The notes beneath the pieces were generated by a model. The model was given only the letters and a program-made list of their open reading frames with translations, was not told the origin of the DNA and made no database searches. Below, in pieces: positions 1 to 11,897 of a DNA stretch of 64,000 bases. The DNA comes from Paraphoma chrysanthemicola (taxonomy: Eukaryota; Ascomycota; Dothideomycetes; Pleosporales; Phaeosphaeriaceae), in the NCBI GenBank assembly GCA_020744225.1, contig JAGMWG010000002.1:2418001-2482000 (forward strand). The letters are read 5' to 3'. The first letter of the stretch is position 1, and each line of letters begins with the position of its first letter. Both the position numbers and the translations under genes were made by a program.

Positions 1-100
1 GAATAGTGAGTCTATGGGATATGCAGTCGTGAGTGGGTACCGTTGAAGAGGGATGTGAGGGTCAGGGCAAATGCATGTAGCTCAGATTTGAAGCTCAAGC

Positions 101-2853
101 TCACTTGCCGATGCCAAGGTTCTGGATGGCTGCCATGAGAGCGGGATCATAGGTAGCACCAGATGTAGAGGTGTAGCCGTTGCCACCAGAAATGCCAGAG
201 CCAGAGGCGTTTCCGTTACCCGACATGTAGGCAGGATTGGTGTAGGATGGACCAGCATACTGGCTGTTGGACGGACCGGCAGCATTACTATTTGACTGGG
301 CACCACCATACGAAGTAGCAGACGAGTAGCCACCGCGGTAAGCTGGGCCGCTAGCAGCGGCGCCATAAGCAGGTGAAGCGCCATAGGTGCTGGGTGGGTA
401 GTATGCGCCATAGTTCATGGGACTGCCGCTTGCTGTGGCGTTGGGATAGCCTCCACCTTGCATAGAGAAGTTGTTGCTGTAGAGCTGCTGGTTCATCTGC
501 TGGTTCTGGGCCCATGGTGCCATGTTGTAGGCCGACTGCTGGTAGTTGGGGATCTGGTAAGAGAAAGCGTTGTAGCCATCATCATAGTTTCCCTGAGGTG
601 CCTGCTGACGGGAGCGACCTACAACGGGTTAGCTTAGTCTTGAGAATCGTAAGACGGCAACATACCGTATTGATCGTTACCACGATGCTGGTTGTTGTTG
701 CCAAAGCCAGGTCCAACAGTGAGAGGAGCATGAGTAGTGTTGGAATGGAGAATCGCTCCTGGGCCGATTGCTGAGGGAGGCTGAACTTGCGAGAAGCCCG
801 CTGGGTTGATAACAGAAGCCGGGTTCACAGCCGACATCCAGATGCGGACCTTGTACTGCTTGAACAAGTCGGTGACAAGCTCGTTGAAGTTGACATAGGA
901 CTCAGCATAATAATAGTAGGTAAGCTTGTGATAATCGCTGTTTCGTGTTAGCGATCAGTTCGTTACATGGGACTTGGAAACTTACGCTTGATACTCAGCG
1001 TCGAGAATCTCCATGGGCAGCTTGTGATCGGCAGCCTTCTGAGCTCCGAGACGCTTGGCCTTTGCCTCCGATCCTTCCTTGTCGCGAAGACCCATGATCT
1101 CGTGTTGCTGGGCGAGACGCTTGATCATCTTGGGCTTCGTGTCTTGCGCTGTAGCGGCACCCATTCCAGTGGTTTGAGGGCGGGCCATGGCATTTGGTAA
1201 GCCATTGGCACGAGCGAGGCAACCGAGCATGCCAGAATCGTTGGATGTACCAGCCAAAGAGTACTGTGAGAACATCACAAGCCAGCGGAAGTGCTCTTGG
1301 TTGGCCTCCGCCTTGTACTTGTTGGCTTCCTCGAGACTCACGTCCGCATGGGTGACTTGACCGAGGTCGCTACCACGATCTCCATCAACGATGACGAGGT
1401 CGCCGCGACGGATCTCCAGGCCAGTGTTGTCATAAAGATAGTAGATGTCGGCGCGCGAGCACTTGAAGGTCACAACGAAGAGGCGACGCCCCTGGCGACC
1501 GAAGACAGGTGGTACGGCATATGGATTGGCAGACATGGCTGGGTTGGGCACGACGGGATCGGGATGCGCAGCAGAGATGGCGGACGCATTGATGGCACGC
1601 GAGGCTGGACCGTAGCCGGCAAAGTACGCGGCAGCATCAAACGCTTCCTCGGGAGAGCGAGACGCCTGGCGGGGTGAGGGGTCCTCTTGCTCATCCTCCT
1701 CCTCCTCTTGCGTGTTGGCAAGGGTGGGTTGGGCCAAGCTAGGGTTATAACTGCCATAGTGCGCGAAGGAATGGCGACGTCCAAGTGCATCAGCTCCGAG
1801 CATGGGGATGTTGTCGGTCGCCCAGTGTTGCTGCTTCTTCGGGCTGTCGACAATCTCTACTTCGTTGTCGCGCGGGTAGACAGAGACGTGCTCACTGAAG
1901 CGGCGCATGAGCGCCAAGCTGGGGTGGTTCATGTTGACAGCGGGCTCTGGGTCGTCAACCTCGTCAATGGCGTAGTCGGCTGTGCCGTAAGAGACGTTGC
2001 GGAGGCCGGCAGTGGTCTTACGGCGGCCTTGCGCGTGTTGAACTGGAGAACCAGTGGAAGTGGCTCGGTTGCGCGCGCGGGCGTTCTCAACGGCGGCCTG
2101 CTTTAGCAAGGCTTGCTTCTGCTCGCGCTCCCAGTAGCCGGTTGGCAGACGTACACCGTGCTCGGAGCCGTTGGACGACTCCACCTCGTCTGCGTCGTCT
2201 TCTCGCAGCTGTGAGAGGCCCGCGCTGACACCAGACTCACCGAGGAGACTTGGCTTCGACGGGCGATGGCGAACACCGGAGCGAAGATGCGCGGAGAACT
2301 TGCCAACGGGGCTGTTCTCGATATCACCTTGTCCTATACTATAGGACTGGGAGCGGACAGCCTTGCGGATGGGCAGTTGCTGGTTCAGAAGGAAACCGAT
2401 GCCGTTGTCGTTGTCAAGGGTGGTGGTGGGTGAGGGAAGACTTTTATCGGCAGGAGCAAACGCCGATGTTGGCGATGGGACCACTTCTCGCAGTCGGCTA
2501 CCTGACTGATTGCCAGAGAAGCTGTTGGTGTTCCACGAGAATGCGGAGGTACCTGGACGCGACTGCTGTGGGAGATCGAGCGAGGGTGTCGTGGGCAGAG
2601 AGTCGACAAGCGAGGTTGCAGGAAGAGAGTTCTTACGATTGGGCTGAATATCATGCAACCAGCTTGATGAGAGGCGCCTGCCACCGGAGTAGCTGCCAGG
2701 CGCTGGCCTCATTGGAGGGCGCACGTGTTCACGGTCCTCATCGCTTGATGCCAAGACATCGCTATCTGGCGTCGGCCGACGAAGCTGCAACTTGGACTTG
2801 TCGAGAGATGGTCCTCCGACAGTCAAATTGCTCTTGAACGCAGCAGAGCTCAT
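101..2853 (-). CDS. PSP1-domain protein, 3 exons
   Basis: Predicted 885-residue protein, joined from 986-2853, 666-937 and 101-618 on the minus strand. Introns of 48 nt (938-985) and 47 nt (619-665) have GTAAG/CAG and GTATG/TAG ends and keep the frame. The first ~450 residues are Ser/Pro/Arg-rich and probably disordered. A PSP1 C-terminal domain begins near residue 459 (VVTFKCSRADIYYLYD) and runs through LPMEILDAEYQ to about residue 665. The tail after ~720 is Gly/Ser/Tyr/Asn-rich low complexity. In yeast, Psp1 was found as a suppressor of DNA polymerase mutants; the biochemical role is not established. I start at MSSAAF (2853). The 15 codons upstream cross a likely 5'-UTR splice acceptor (TAG at 2873-2875, preceded by a CTAAT branch). 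An upstream donor such as GTACGT at 2985 could pair with it. Family call firm, function unknown. Confidence 0.85.
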
Positions 2854-2985
2854 CTTGAAGTTTGTCGACTTTCTACAGAAGCACGTGATTAGCAGCATTC
2901 ACCAAGCGACGGTGACCGTTGCGCGCACCTTGGCTCTAAGAGGTCGTAGGGTAGAAGAGAGGGGAACTATGCGCACAGTACGTAC

Positions 2986-5900
2986 ACACTAGAAATGTAT
3001 GTCTAGCACAGCACGAATGCGTTAGAGTGTGATGCAGAATGTTGGAGGATGCTTGGTGAGCAGAGGTTGGATGTCTGGTGTATGACCTTCACCTGCGGAG
3101 GCCAACACGCCAGCTGTTAGCACGGACCCTGACGCCAAGGGGCGGTAATGGCGGGGTAATGGGGGTAAGAGGAATTTCAAGGTAAAGGTAGGCTGCAATG
3201 CACAGCCGGTCAAGGCAGTTTGTGCATGCGGTGGTGCATGCGGAATGTTCGTTCGACGCCAAGAGTGGAGGAGAGGGCCGGAACATACCAGTCTACAGGT
3301 CTATTCGAACAGTGCAATCTGTTGTGTTTGAAAATGCCTGAGATTCGGTGTAGATGCAATCGATGTGCTGGCAGTTTTGCAACGGAGATGCCTTCACGCC
3401 TCGATGGTCAGATTGCTTGTTACGTCAACAGTGCAATATCTTTTATAACTATTGGACATCGGTTAGTTCTAGACCTTTGACAAACACTCACTCCATCATG
3501 GCGGCGGGCAAAAACAGCCAAACGATGCGATGTTGCCATCCGCGGAAAGTGGTTGGGATATGCTTGAGGACGGCGATGGAGAGGCGAGGATGTGTTTGGC
3601 AACGGATAGGGATGGGCTCCCCCTCACGAGTAGAGGGAGTGGTGTAGCACGTGCTTGGTGTTGTGAGGACTCACCTTCTGCTCTCGGTTTGTGATCCACC
3701 TCAGCGACGGACTGCGGGACAAAGGCGGTGTGGATTCCGAGCAGCTGCCGCACAGCTGAGGTAGTGTGGCGGTTGGCTTCGTGATCTGTAGAGCTCCAAG
3801 GGGCGAAAGCCTTCGCAGGCGCGACGATGGCCTTACCACCCGGCTCTGGAGATCACCTCAAGAGAGTGAGCAAGCCGAGCAGCAGGTTTCTGGCAGGCGA
3901 AGAGTAAGAGGTAGCTCGAGAGGCTAAGCAAAAGAATGGGGACAAGTGGTAGTGTGGTGGGGGTGGGAGGGAGAAAAAAGGAGGAAGGGGATGGTCGAAA
4001 GATGCGGGGTTTATGCGCTGAGCGAGAGACCGGCGGAGCTGGTCAGGTGGCTCAAGTGCGGCTTTGAAGCTGGCAAGGTGGGCTTCTCGTGGAGGAGTCG
4101 AGGGCAGGAACGGCCTGTTCGGTGGTGATTTAGGTATTACTGTCGGATGCAACTCGTCTTAGCCAAATAAGCACATCAGATTATGGGAGCGATGAAGGAA
4201 GAGATAGCTTGCTGGGCCGAGAAGAATATGCGTAGAAAGTGATGCTGTGGAGCCCATCGTGATGCCGCTGGTGTCTCTGTGAGGCGACTCATTCTCTTCG
4301 AAGATAGCACGCCGCCACACAACACCAAGCCCTCTCCGCGCAGCCACCGGCACGACCACAGCTTCTAGCAACTTATAGCTTTCAGAATGATGCTTCGATG
4401 CCTCTCCGCACACGCGCATGCAGCTTCAGTACTGTAGCATTCGGTACCCGCATGGGAGGCTGCACCAACTCGCCAGCAGGCAGGGGCACACTCGTGGAGC
4501 GCCACGACGTCCGAACCCCTGCACACCAACAGCATCTCAATCGAGAGAAACAACCTTCTTCAGAGTGGTACGGAGGTTGCCACAGCATCAGGACGAGAGG
4601 AATAATGGGGCTTACCTTGGGACAGAATCCTCTAACAGATACAAAGATGGCGGCGCGCGGGTATCGAACACGAACACCTTCTATCAGAACGAACAACAGT
4701 ATATTCTGGCAACCGCAGTCAGCTTCTGGCATCTGTACATCGCAACGACTCTACGACACCAAGCCGAGAGCTAGCGCGCAGGCTGAAGAGCGCTCAACGC
4801 CGCCGCGACATGCTTAGGCGGCTCGGGCCGTGGGAAGGAAGACATACCAGGCAAATCTATTCCACAATGATGCGCACACCGTCTATAGGCCAGGTCGAAT
4901 CGAAAAGCGGCTGCTGATAATGTTAGTCTGGCACGCTCGATCTACGGTCGTCCTCGCCCCGGCGGCTTTGCCCAACACATACCTCAAACACACAAACAAC
5001 GCACCAAGCTCTTGATCCGTTCTATCCCTAGTCTTGCGCGCGAAGAAGTGTGGAAATAAGGACGGTGCTCTATGGCATTACTCGTCGCATGAAAGAACAC
5101 GAGCCAAAGTTCAACGAGGAAGGCTTCAGAACATCAGACTGTGGGGAAGCGCCACGCTCTAATGTCAAGGCTGACCCGTCGATCGAGACCAGTGTTCGGG
5201 CGGATGCACACGCGACCGCTAGAGCGAACACATTGCCGCTCTGCGTCGCGAACGACGGAAAAGGATTATACAAGAGGGACGATAGTCGTGGCCAGATCGA
5301 CAGCTGAAGCGCGTCGTCTTGGCGCTTCTTCGAAACGTTGGAGAACCAATTCGCGGCAGACACCCTGCAGCTCTGCGCGTGTTGTCAAGTCAGGAGAGAC
5401 GGTAACAGAAGCGCGACCGGCTGAAGGCGATCCGGAGGCAGACGATGATTTGCCGCCTGTGGGTTGGTGAGATTGCGTAGAGGTAAGACACTCATTACAG
5501 AGGACCAGAAGAACAGACGAGAGTCAGAAACACGCAGACGTCCAACGCCTTTGAGGCTTCTGCAGCTCGCACGGCTGGCCAAGGATCAGGGGCTGTCCAC
5601 GAACGATGCGCAGGAAAAGGCGGGGACGGCCATGCCATGTGTGGCTAGCCGTACATGCTTCAGGCGAAGAGCCCAAATTGCTACGCGCTTGGGGGTAGCG
5701 AAGCCCGCGGGACAGGATCCGTGAATATCGAATCAATGCTCCCGTTCGGACTCCCTACCACCACACGGTTCAACATCATCTTTCTCATCATCTTCCGCTG
5801 ATGTTCATCGGAGGCGCTCTGTCCAGCTGACGATCAGCGATGCAGGTCGCGCCAATCTCCAGCTTCAGGGTTCTTTACTAGAACCCCTCTTTTCTTCCGG

Positions 5901-8900
5901 CTGGACTGGGCTCGGTTTGGCCCGTCGGGGAACATCCCATCTCTTTCAGGCGCCTGCACGCCGTCCTGCTTTGCTTCAAGCCCCTTCCTCCAAAACCCCG
6001 CTCGAGGGACACTTCAACAAATAAGAGCCACGCCATCCGACGTCACGAGAGGTCACCTTTGCCTCCATTCCAACGCGACTGGAGTCACGCGGTCCGGCAT
6101 CGACATGGCACAGAACATCGGTCTCTAGCCACTCGCTGTCCCCACCGAGACGACGGTGCTTTTGACGGTTTCGTGCCGCTTCTGTGGCTTGTTGAGACTG
6201 CCATTGGCCTAGGTACCCTTAACTCCTACGCGCCCCTGGAGCTAGCTCTTCACGTTGAGCATTTGATAGTTCGCGAGGAGTTCCCCATTTGCATATGCAG
6301 GGGTGCTACGATGCGTGTTGCTGGTGCTCAGCACCCGCGCACGACATGCGACAAGTGCGGCAACACTCTGTGTCCCATTACGAGTTCCAACGCCACCTAT
6401 CCCAGCCCAAGTGCTTTGGGCATCGCGGAGCCTGCCTATTTCAATGTGGTTTGTCGTCTTATTGTCGAAAAGAACAGTCGCTGAACACAAGCTTCGTCGA
6501 TGCCACTAAGCAGTACGTGTTGGTCACGGCATGGAACTCTATCCATTACCATGTCAGTTCTGTACCACCACAATGAGGAGATGCCATGGGTACGAGGCAC
6601 ATCTTCAACCCCGCATTCTACGGCCGGGACATTTATCATTAATTTGAGCAGCCAAGCTTCTCGGGTACACCCAGCGAACGACTTTACCGCTCGGGTGGCT
6701 GTCGCCGACGCGCTCTCCTCACGGTCGGCTTCTTGCCGGCAGGATGCTAGGCTGGGCGTCCAGCGATTACAGTCGCTTCTACAGGATGTAGTTGGTGACA
6801 GTCGAAGACGATCAAGCGGATCTGTCGCGTGCATACGACCACGTCAACTGTCCGTGACTGGATATCCTCCCGTCCTTGTTGCTTCCAGATTCGACCAATG
6901 GTGTGCATGTATCAGCAGGCCATGATCGTCGCCGCTCGCCATGCTATTATGCGTCTCGTATGCTCTGCTGCGGTCGCGTGCCCGAGCCCTAGGTCTGGCA
7001 CGTGAGCTCAGAGATTGTTGTGTATGCGAAGATGGAATCTCTCTTCCCTTCCGGTCTTCGCAGTCCTCCCGTGATTCTGTATCATGCCCGTGGCGGCGCC
7101 ATGCGAGGTATCGGGTTGTCGAGGTCGGCTGACTCCGGGCGGTGCGCTCGTCGAGGGTCGATGATCGAAGGCGGTCGTCGAGGGGCGTGACATGCAGTGT
7201 ATCCAGGTCATAAGCATTGCGTGAGGATTCTCGAGTGCTGGTACTGTCAAAAGAGCTGGGTTAGAGGGGTCGGTCTTGGTCACGGTGGGTTGAACTGCTG
7301 CTGCCCGCCGGGTTTGCCGCTGGCCACTTTCGCCTCGAACTCGAGAGCCTATCGTAGGAAATGAGCTTCCTGGGTCTTCTCACACTCTAGGTGATACGGT
7401 GTTGTGGTGTTTTTGTTGCTTGGGGTCATGGTGGTCGTGGCGGCCGTTGGGGTCAAGAAGTGGTCGGACAAGCTCGAGGGCAACACCAGGCCGCCGCACT
7501 TGCCATGAAGCAACCAAGAACATCACGACAACATCTATCATGGCCTCATGGGCTTTCCGGGGTAATGTGGCAGCTCTACTGTCCTGCCTTTACCTTAGCT
7601 CAAGGTAATGCAGGGGCAGATTGAGCGGTGGTCCAGCCGCCAACGCAACTGCTTGAGGTGATGTAAAGCCATAGCAAATGGATGCATCGCTCTCACCTCA
7701 ATGAATTTGCAGCCAGCATCGACAATCACAGCGGCAAGAGAGACTGCTGTGGCGGCAAATTTAGGCAGGTGTGTCTCCTGAATGCATTTCATTAGACCCG
7801 CTTTACATCACCGGACCTGCCTGTTGATTGTGGGGCTATGGCTTGCTCCAGCAGCGTCACTCACTGCTGCTCATCGAACAGAACGCCGAAAGAAGTCTTT
7901 CCTGCTCCCTCGAGCCTCTACGATGAAGCCCGTCGAAGACCACAGCCTCACAAGGTTCGGTATACTCAAATCATTGCCTTATGCGATCAGATCGCGGTCT
8001 TGCCATCCTGAAAGAGGTGGCTGCTTTCCCTTTCCCTTCTCCCCTCTCTCCGCGGTCCGCACACACAGACTCTGCTAGCGGCTATGAAATTACCTTTTGT
8101 ACCGGTGGCCTCTGCCCCAACCCACAACAACCACCCCGCCTCCACCGCAACAAACGCCTGCTGCTACCACAATCAACTAATAGCAGAATCTCAGCCATCT
8201 GCGCAATCTCTTCTGCCTACTGATATGGCACACGTGGACCTTATAGACCTGACCGCGGCGAGCAAGCATGTCGTCCACACGCCACCGTTGCCTCCTTGTC
8301 GGCCCTCCCTCGGCCTCACACAACAGGTTGTTGCAGTGGGCGCGAGCAAGGAGAGCAAGGTTTGTCAGTAATATCGCGAAGCTCGCGAACCTGGACGCGT
8401 CAACGACGGCTGAACACCTCGCTCGCGAGGTTCATTCGGGTAGGTCACGCCGGGGCAAGACTTGACAACAATAGAACGTCACCGTAGCTGCGCTCAAACA
8501 TAGCACGGGGAGCGGTCGGTCACAAGTCTCTGTCGCGACAACAGCCTACTAAACAGCTACAGTTCGGACTCGGCTTGAGCCAAAGTATCGTGGCAAGGGC
8601 TGTTGGACCGCAACGCCTTCCTAGAGGATTGGCACATCAGCGGCAATGGCAGGACTGGCCGGGCTCCCCCCATCGCCTTCCTAGTTTCTGTAACACTCAG
8701 AGGCAGGCGCAGAGTGCGGTCAAAGTTACACTGAGCATGTACGACATGCCTGCTAGCGCGGCTCGAGAGCATCCTGCACGCAACAAGCTTTGTCGCAACA
8801 GCAGACAAACGCCCTCCTTGTTCCGCAACTTAGAGGCTATTCATATACGAAACTACCACGACAAGGGCCACACACCCACCGCACTCTCCCGAAGCCTCTC

Positions 8901-9239
8901 CATGGCACTCGAGAGTGTGCCGCGCTGCTCGTCAGCGACGGAAATGTCGAAGATCAATCTGTTCATGCTATCCTCCCGCTTCGGCGGCGATGGGTGTATG
9001 GATGGACCCATCTGTTTTATAAAGTAGCTTAGACTGAGATTCATGTCTTCGCAATACAGAGATGGGCGGGACATAACATGTGTTGATGGGTATGAGTGTG
9101 GGTATGTGATGCGATGCCAGATGAGTGGATTATGAATTTGTTGAATACTAGCAATGCCATGCGTTCATCAAAACAGTCTTGGGCCTGATGTGAAGTGATG
9201 CTTTTTGCTTCGGAGCTCAACACCGATCAGAAATGATGT
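2986..9239. other. Long gene-free stretch upstream of the PSP1 gene
   Basis: I see no ORF here with family similarity or a convincing spliced model on either strand. The longest ORFs (about 140 codons, for example 6059-6484 and 8575-9027 on the plus strand) have no recognisable motif. The flanking genes both run on the minus strand, so this is the upstream region of the PSP1 gene. Several minus-strand donor-like sites occur (for example GTGAGT at 3674). They fit a long spliced 5' leader but do not prove one. A non-coding transcript is also possible. Confidence 0.5.
3959..3991 (-). promoter_or_regulatory. Homopurine/homopyrimidine tract, possible core promoter of the PSP1 gene
   Basis: The plus strand carries an almost pure G/A run. 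On the minus strand, the direction of the PSP1 gene, it reads as a C/T-rich block. CT-rich blocks commonly lie just upstream of transcription starts in filamentous ascomycetes, so this is a candidate start region about 1.1 kb upstream of the start codon. This is inference from composition only. Confidence 0.25.
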
Positions 9240-9832
9240 AACTCGTCGTGTGAGCGGACGATTGAGCTATCACGATTAGTGTATTTGTACAAGATTCACG
9301 CACCAGCGTTGACAGTTGTAATTACACCTAGCTGACCACCAGGGCGCAGGCATGGAATCGGGATGGGGGGTTCAAGACAGTACCATAGAACAATACTTTA
9401 GTAGGGTAGGCGAAACTGCAAAGCTGAAGGGCGGCCGGGATGGCAAAGACGTTAGCATACACGAAAATGTCACTGGGCTTCTCGGCTTGGTCCGGAGGTA
9501 CGTAGACCTTAGAGTAACGCTTGATAGGTTACATAGAGCCGGTTTCACAGTACATTATACAGTAGATATCACGATAGAGCTAATGATACGAGTTCATCCT
9601 GAAGGACGACCTTGTACCTTCAGCCTAAGCAGGATCAAGTACCATATACTCATCATCTATACCTTGACAACGAGCTCGGGGTTGCTCAAACTACCAAGGA
9701 TAGTGTATCTCGCACAGCTCGTTGACTAAAGGGCTAACCTCAGCCTCTGCCCCCACCATCTTTGCATGGAACTTATACTTGCAAAATCGTGTAATTGTCA
9801 GAAACATGCTAAAACGCTAAGAATATTCGAGA
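9240..9832. other. TpA-rich intergenic patch, possible RIP-degraded repeat
   Basis: Composition changes here: TpA is frequent (a hand count in 9481-9726 gave about 27 TpA against 18 ApT). A 125-codon plus-strand ORF at 9352-9729 has no recognisable domain and I do not call it a gene. TpA excess is the usual mark of repeat-induced point mutation in ascomycetes. No repeat ends or transposase remnants were recognised, so the repeat interpretation is weak. Confidence 0.25.
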
Positions 9833-11471
9833 TCATGCCAGCGCACCCATAGGATCCCATAGCTCCAGCATCTTAGGCTTCTGCTCCAACACCTTCTTCA
9901 CCGTCGAGCTCACTACGCTCGGATCAACCACAGCCTGGTACACAAATTCATCCATCCAGGCATCGCTCATGACAAAGTAGCCCTTGTCGCCCACGCGGTC
10001 GCTCCACGAGTTCTCCACTCGCCAACGCAATGGCTTTCCATCAACGACGTGCACCGCTGTCAACACCATTGCGTGCGTCATCTGGGACTCGCCCGTCTGC
10101 AGCCTCTCCGCCTTCGACATGCCGAGCTTGATGTTAAATCCAAGCTCATAGTCGAACAAGTCGGTGTCCATGATGCCTTTGTTGGAGTCAGAGTACTTGC
10201 CAACGTCTGATCCAAAGAAGACCGGAATTCCGCGCTTCAACATGGCGATACAGGCGTCCTTGATCGTCTTCATGTCCACGTTGACGTATGTGACTGGTCG
10301 ACCTCCCCAGACATTGCCGAGGCGCTTCACGCTGAGAAGTCGGTTGTAAGGGTTGCGAGGGTCGTTGACAAGAGAGAAGAGCTGATGCACGTCTGTGCCG
10401 GCGAGCGCTCGAACAGTCCTGCTGTCTGAAAGCTCCTTTGCAAAGGCCGTCGGGCGAGTCTTTAGCGTGCAAAGATTGTCGTCCTTGTCATAGTACTCCC
10501 AAGTGAAGGCAGAGTTTGGTGGTGGTGGAGGGCCAAGCATCAGGGTCAGTATCAAGTGAATCTCTTTGAGCATCTTCTCCTTCTCGCTCGCGATGGTGGC
10601 CTTGACGACCTCTGGAGATGCGTTACTGGATGCGATCGAACGCAGACGAACAGCATCTTCGCGCAACTTGGTCGTGATGAGGCGGTCCATTGTCGAAGAG
10701 CTTGTAGCGTTGAACGAGTCTGGGTATAGCGAGTGCGGCACGAGTCCATATTTGTTCACGAGATTCACCACCATGTCCCATTGTCCACCGTCGCCGACCG
10801 GTGAAGCCAAGAGCGCCTGAATGAGACGGCCATCGATATCCTCCGATGTGGTATCGAGAATGCTCTCAAGGAAGTAGTTTGCTTTCTCTATCTTATCCCA
10901 GTAGAAGAGGTATGCCTGGGACAACTGGAACTCGGAAAGCTTGTACTTCTTCATGAGCGCAACCCTGAAGACGTTTGTGGATGCAAACAGCCAGCATCTT
11001 CCAGACGACGCCTGATTTGTGATTGGAGAACCTTCGAGCGGGATCTTGATGTTGAACTTCTGGGTGTCTGATATGGCAGCGGATCGAGAGGATAGGACAG
11101 CGTTCGCGGGGTTCGAGCTGAGGGCTGCAAGAGCAAGACGGTTCTACGGAGTCAGCTAAGGAGTTACTCTGGTTTGCATGATTGATTCCTACTTTCGGAT
11201 CCTCCATGAGCTCCTTCTCCCACTCTCCGATCGCCAAGGCTGATATGTCTTGCTGGTGCTTCGTGATAGGAGTGTACTTTGGCGCTTTCGTATATTAGTT
11301 TCTTGCTCTGCATATCCCATAGGCAAGTCACGTACGAGCTTCACCGCCGACTACTACAAAACCATCCTTCTCACTGGTACCTCGATCGTCCTTCATGTGG
11401 AGTGCTTGAAGTCGCTCCATAAGCTTCTCGTTGATCGCAGCGTCGGACGGTCTTGACTGGTTGGCGCCCAT
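9833..11471 (-). CDS. Bleomycin hydrolase (peptidase family C1B), 3 exons
   Basis: Cytosolic papain-like cysteine aminopeptidase (yeast Lap3/Blh1/Gal6 family), which normally forms a hexamer and detoxifies homocysteine thiolactone and bleomycin. Joined from 11336-11471, 11193-11284 and 9833-11143; introns of 51 and 49 nt. The product is 512 residues, close to the usual ~480-500. Catalytic residues are all present: Cys126 in SSGRCWLF, His433 in MTHAMV and Asn454 in VENSWS. The N terminus MGANQSRPS fits the N-myristoylation consensus (Gly2, small residue at 3, Ser6). The protein ends in WDPMGALA, the form other family members reach only after removing their last residue. The start is set by the first ATG of exon 1. 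High certainty on identity; lipid modification is inference. Confidence 0.95.
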
Positions 11472-11897
11472 GATGATGATTCTGATTATACTCTAGTCTA
11501 TCTCTACAAGGCTACAGCTTCGGAATAGTAGAACAGGCGGATGGGAGTGATGGTTGTCGATGGAGCAGCTGTCCAACAAGGTATCATTGCTTATCGTTAT
11601 CGCGCGATGGCGCGTGCAGCTGTCGCGTGGCGTGCAACCCCACTCGAATCACCAGGGCGGATCTTCGTACAACACCAACCTCCTTCCTTTTATGATCACA
11701 TCACTACTGCTCGACTCCAGCATAAATGCTCAGTGGTCTCATTTAGTCGCAGATACGCTATGGTTGCCAATTTCTCTATCCGTTACAATCTTTGTTGTTC
11801 AGAAAGTCCCAGGACTCTGAAACCACCGCTTCCCTGCTGCTATCGTTCGCCCTGAGACGTGAATCTTATCACGAGGATAGCTGCTAGCCTCGAGACC
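11472..11897. other. Intergenic, promoter of the bleomycin hydrolase gene
   Basis: About 0.4 kb between two minus-strand genes. It must hold the bleomycin hydrolase promoter and the 3' end of whatever lies upstream. I see no gene, clear TATA box or repeat. Confidence 0.4.

Noticed and set aside
8084..8371. 95-codon plus-strand ORF with VDLIDLT, following a CT-rich block
   Set aside because: No recognised domain, no convincing splice continuation, and the SUMO-motif match is short enough to be chance.
9352..9729. 125-codon plus-strand ORF
   Set aside because: Lies in TpA-rich sequence, composition is not gene-like, no motif.
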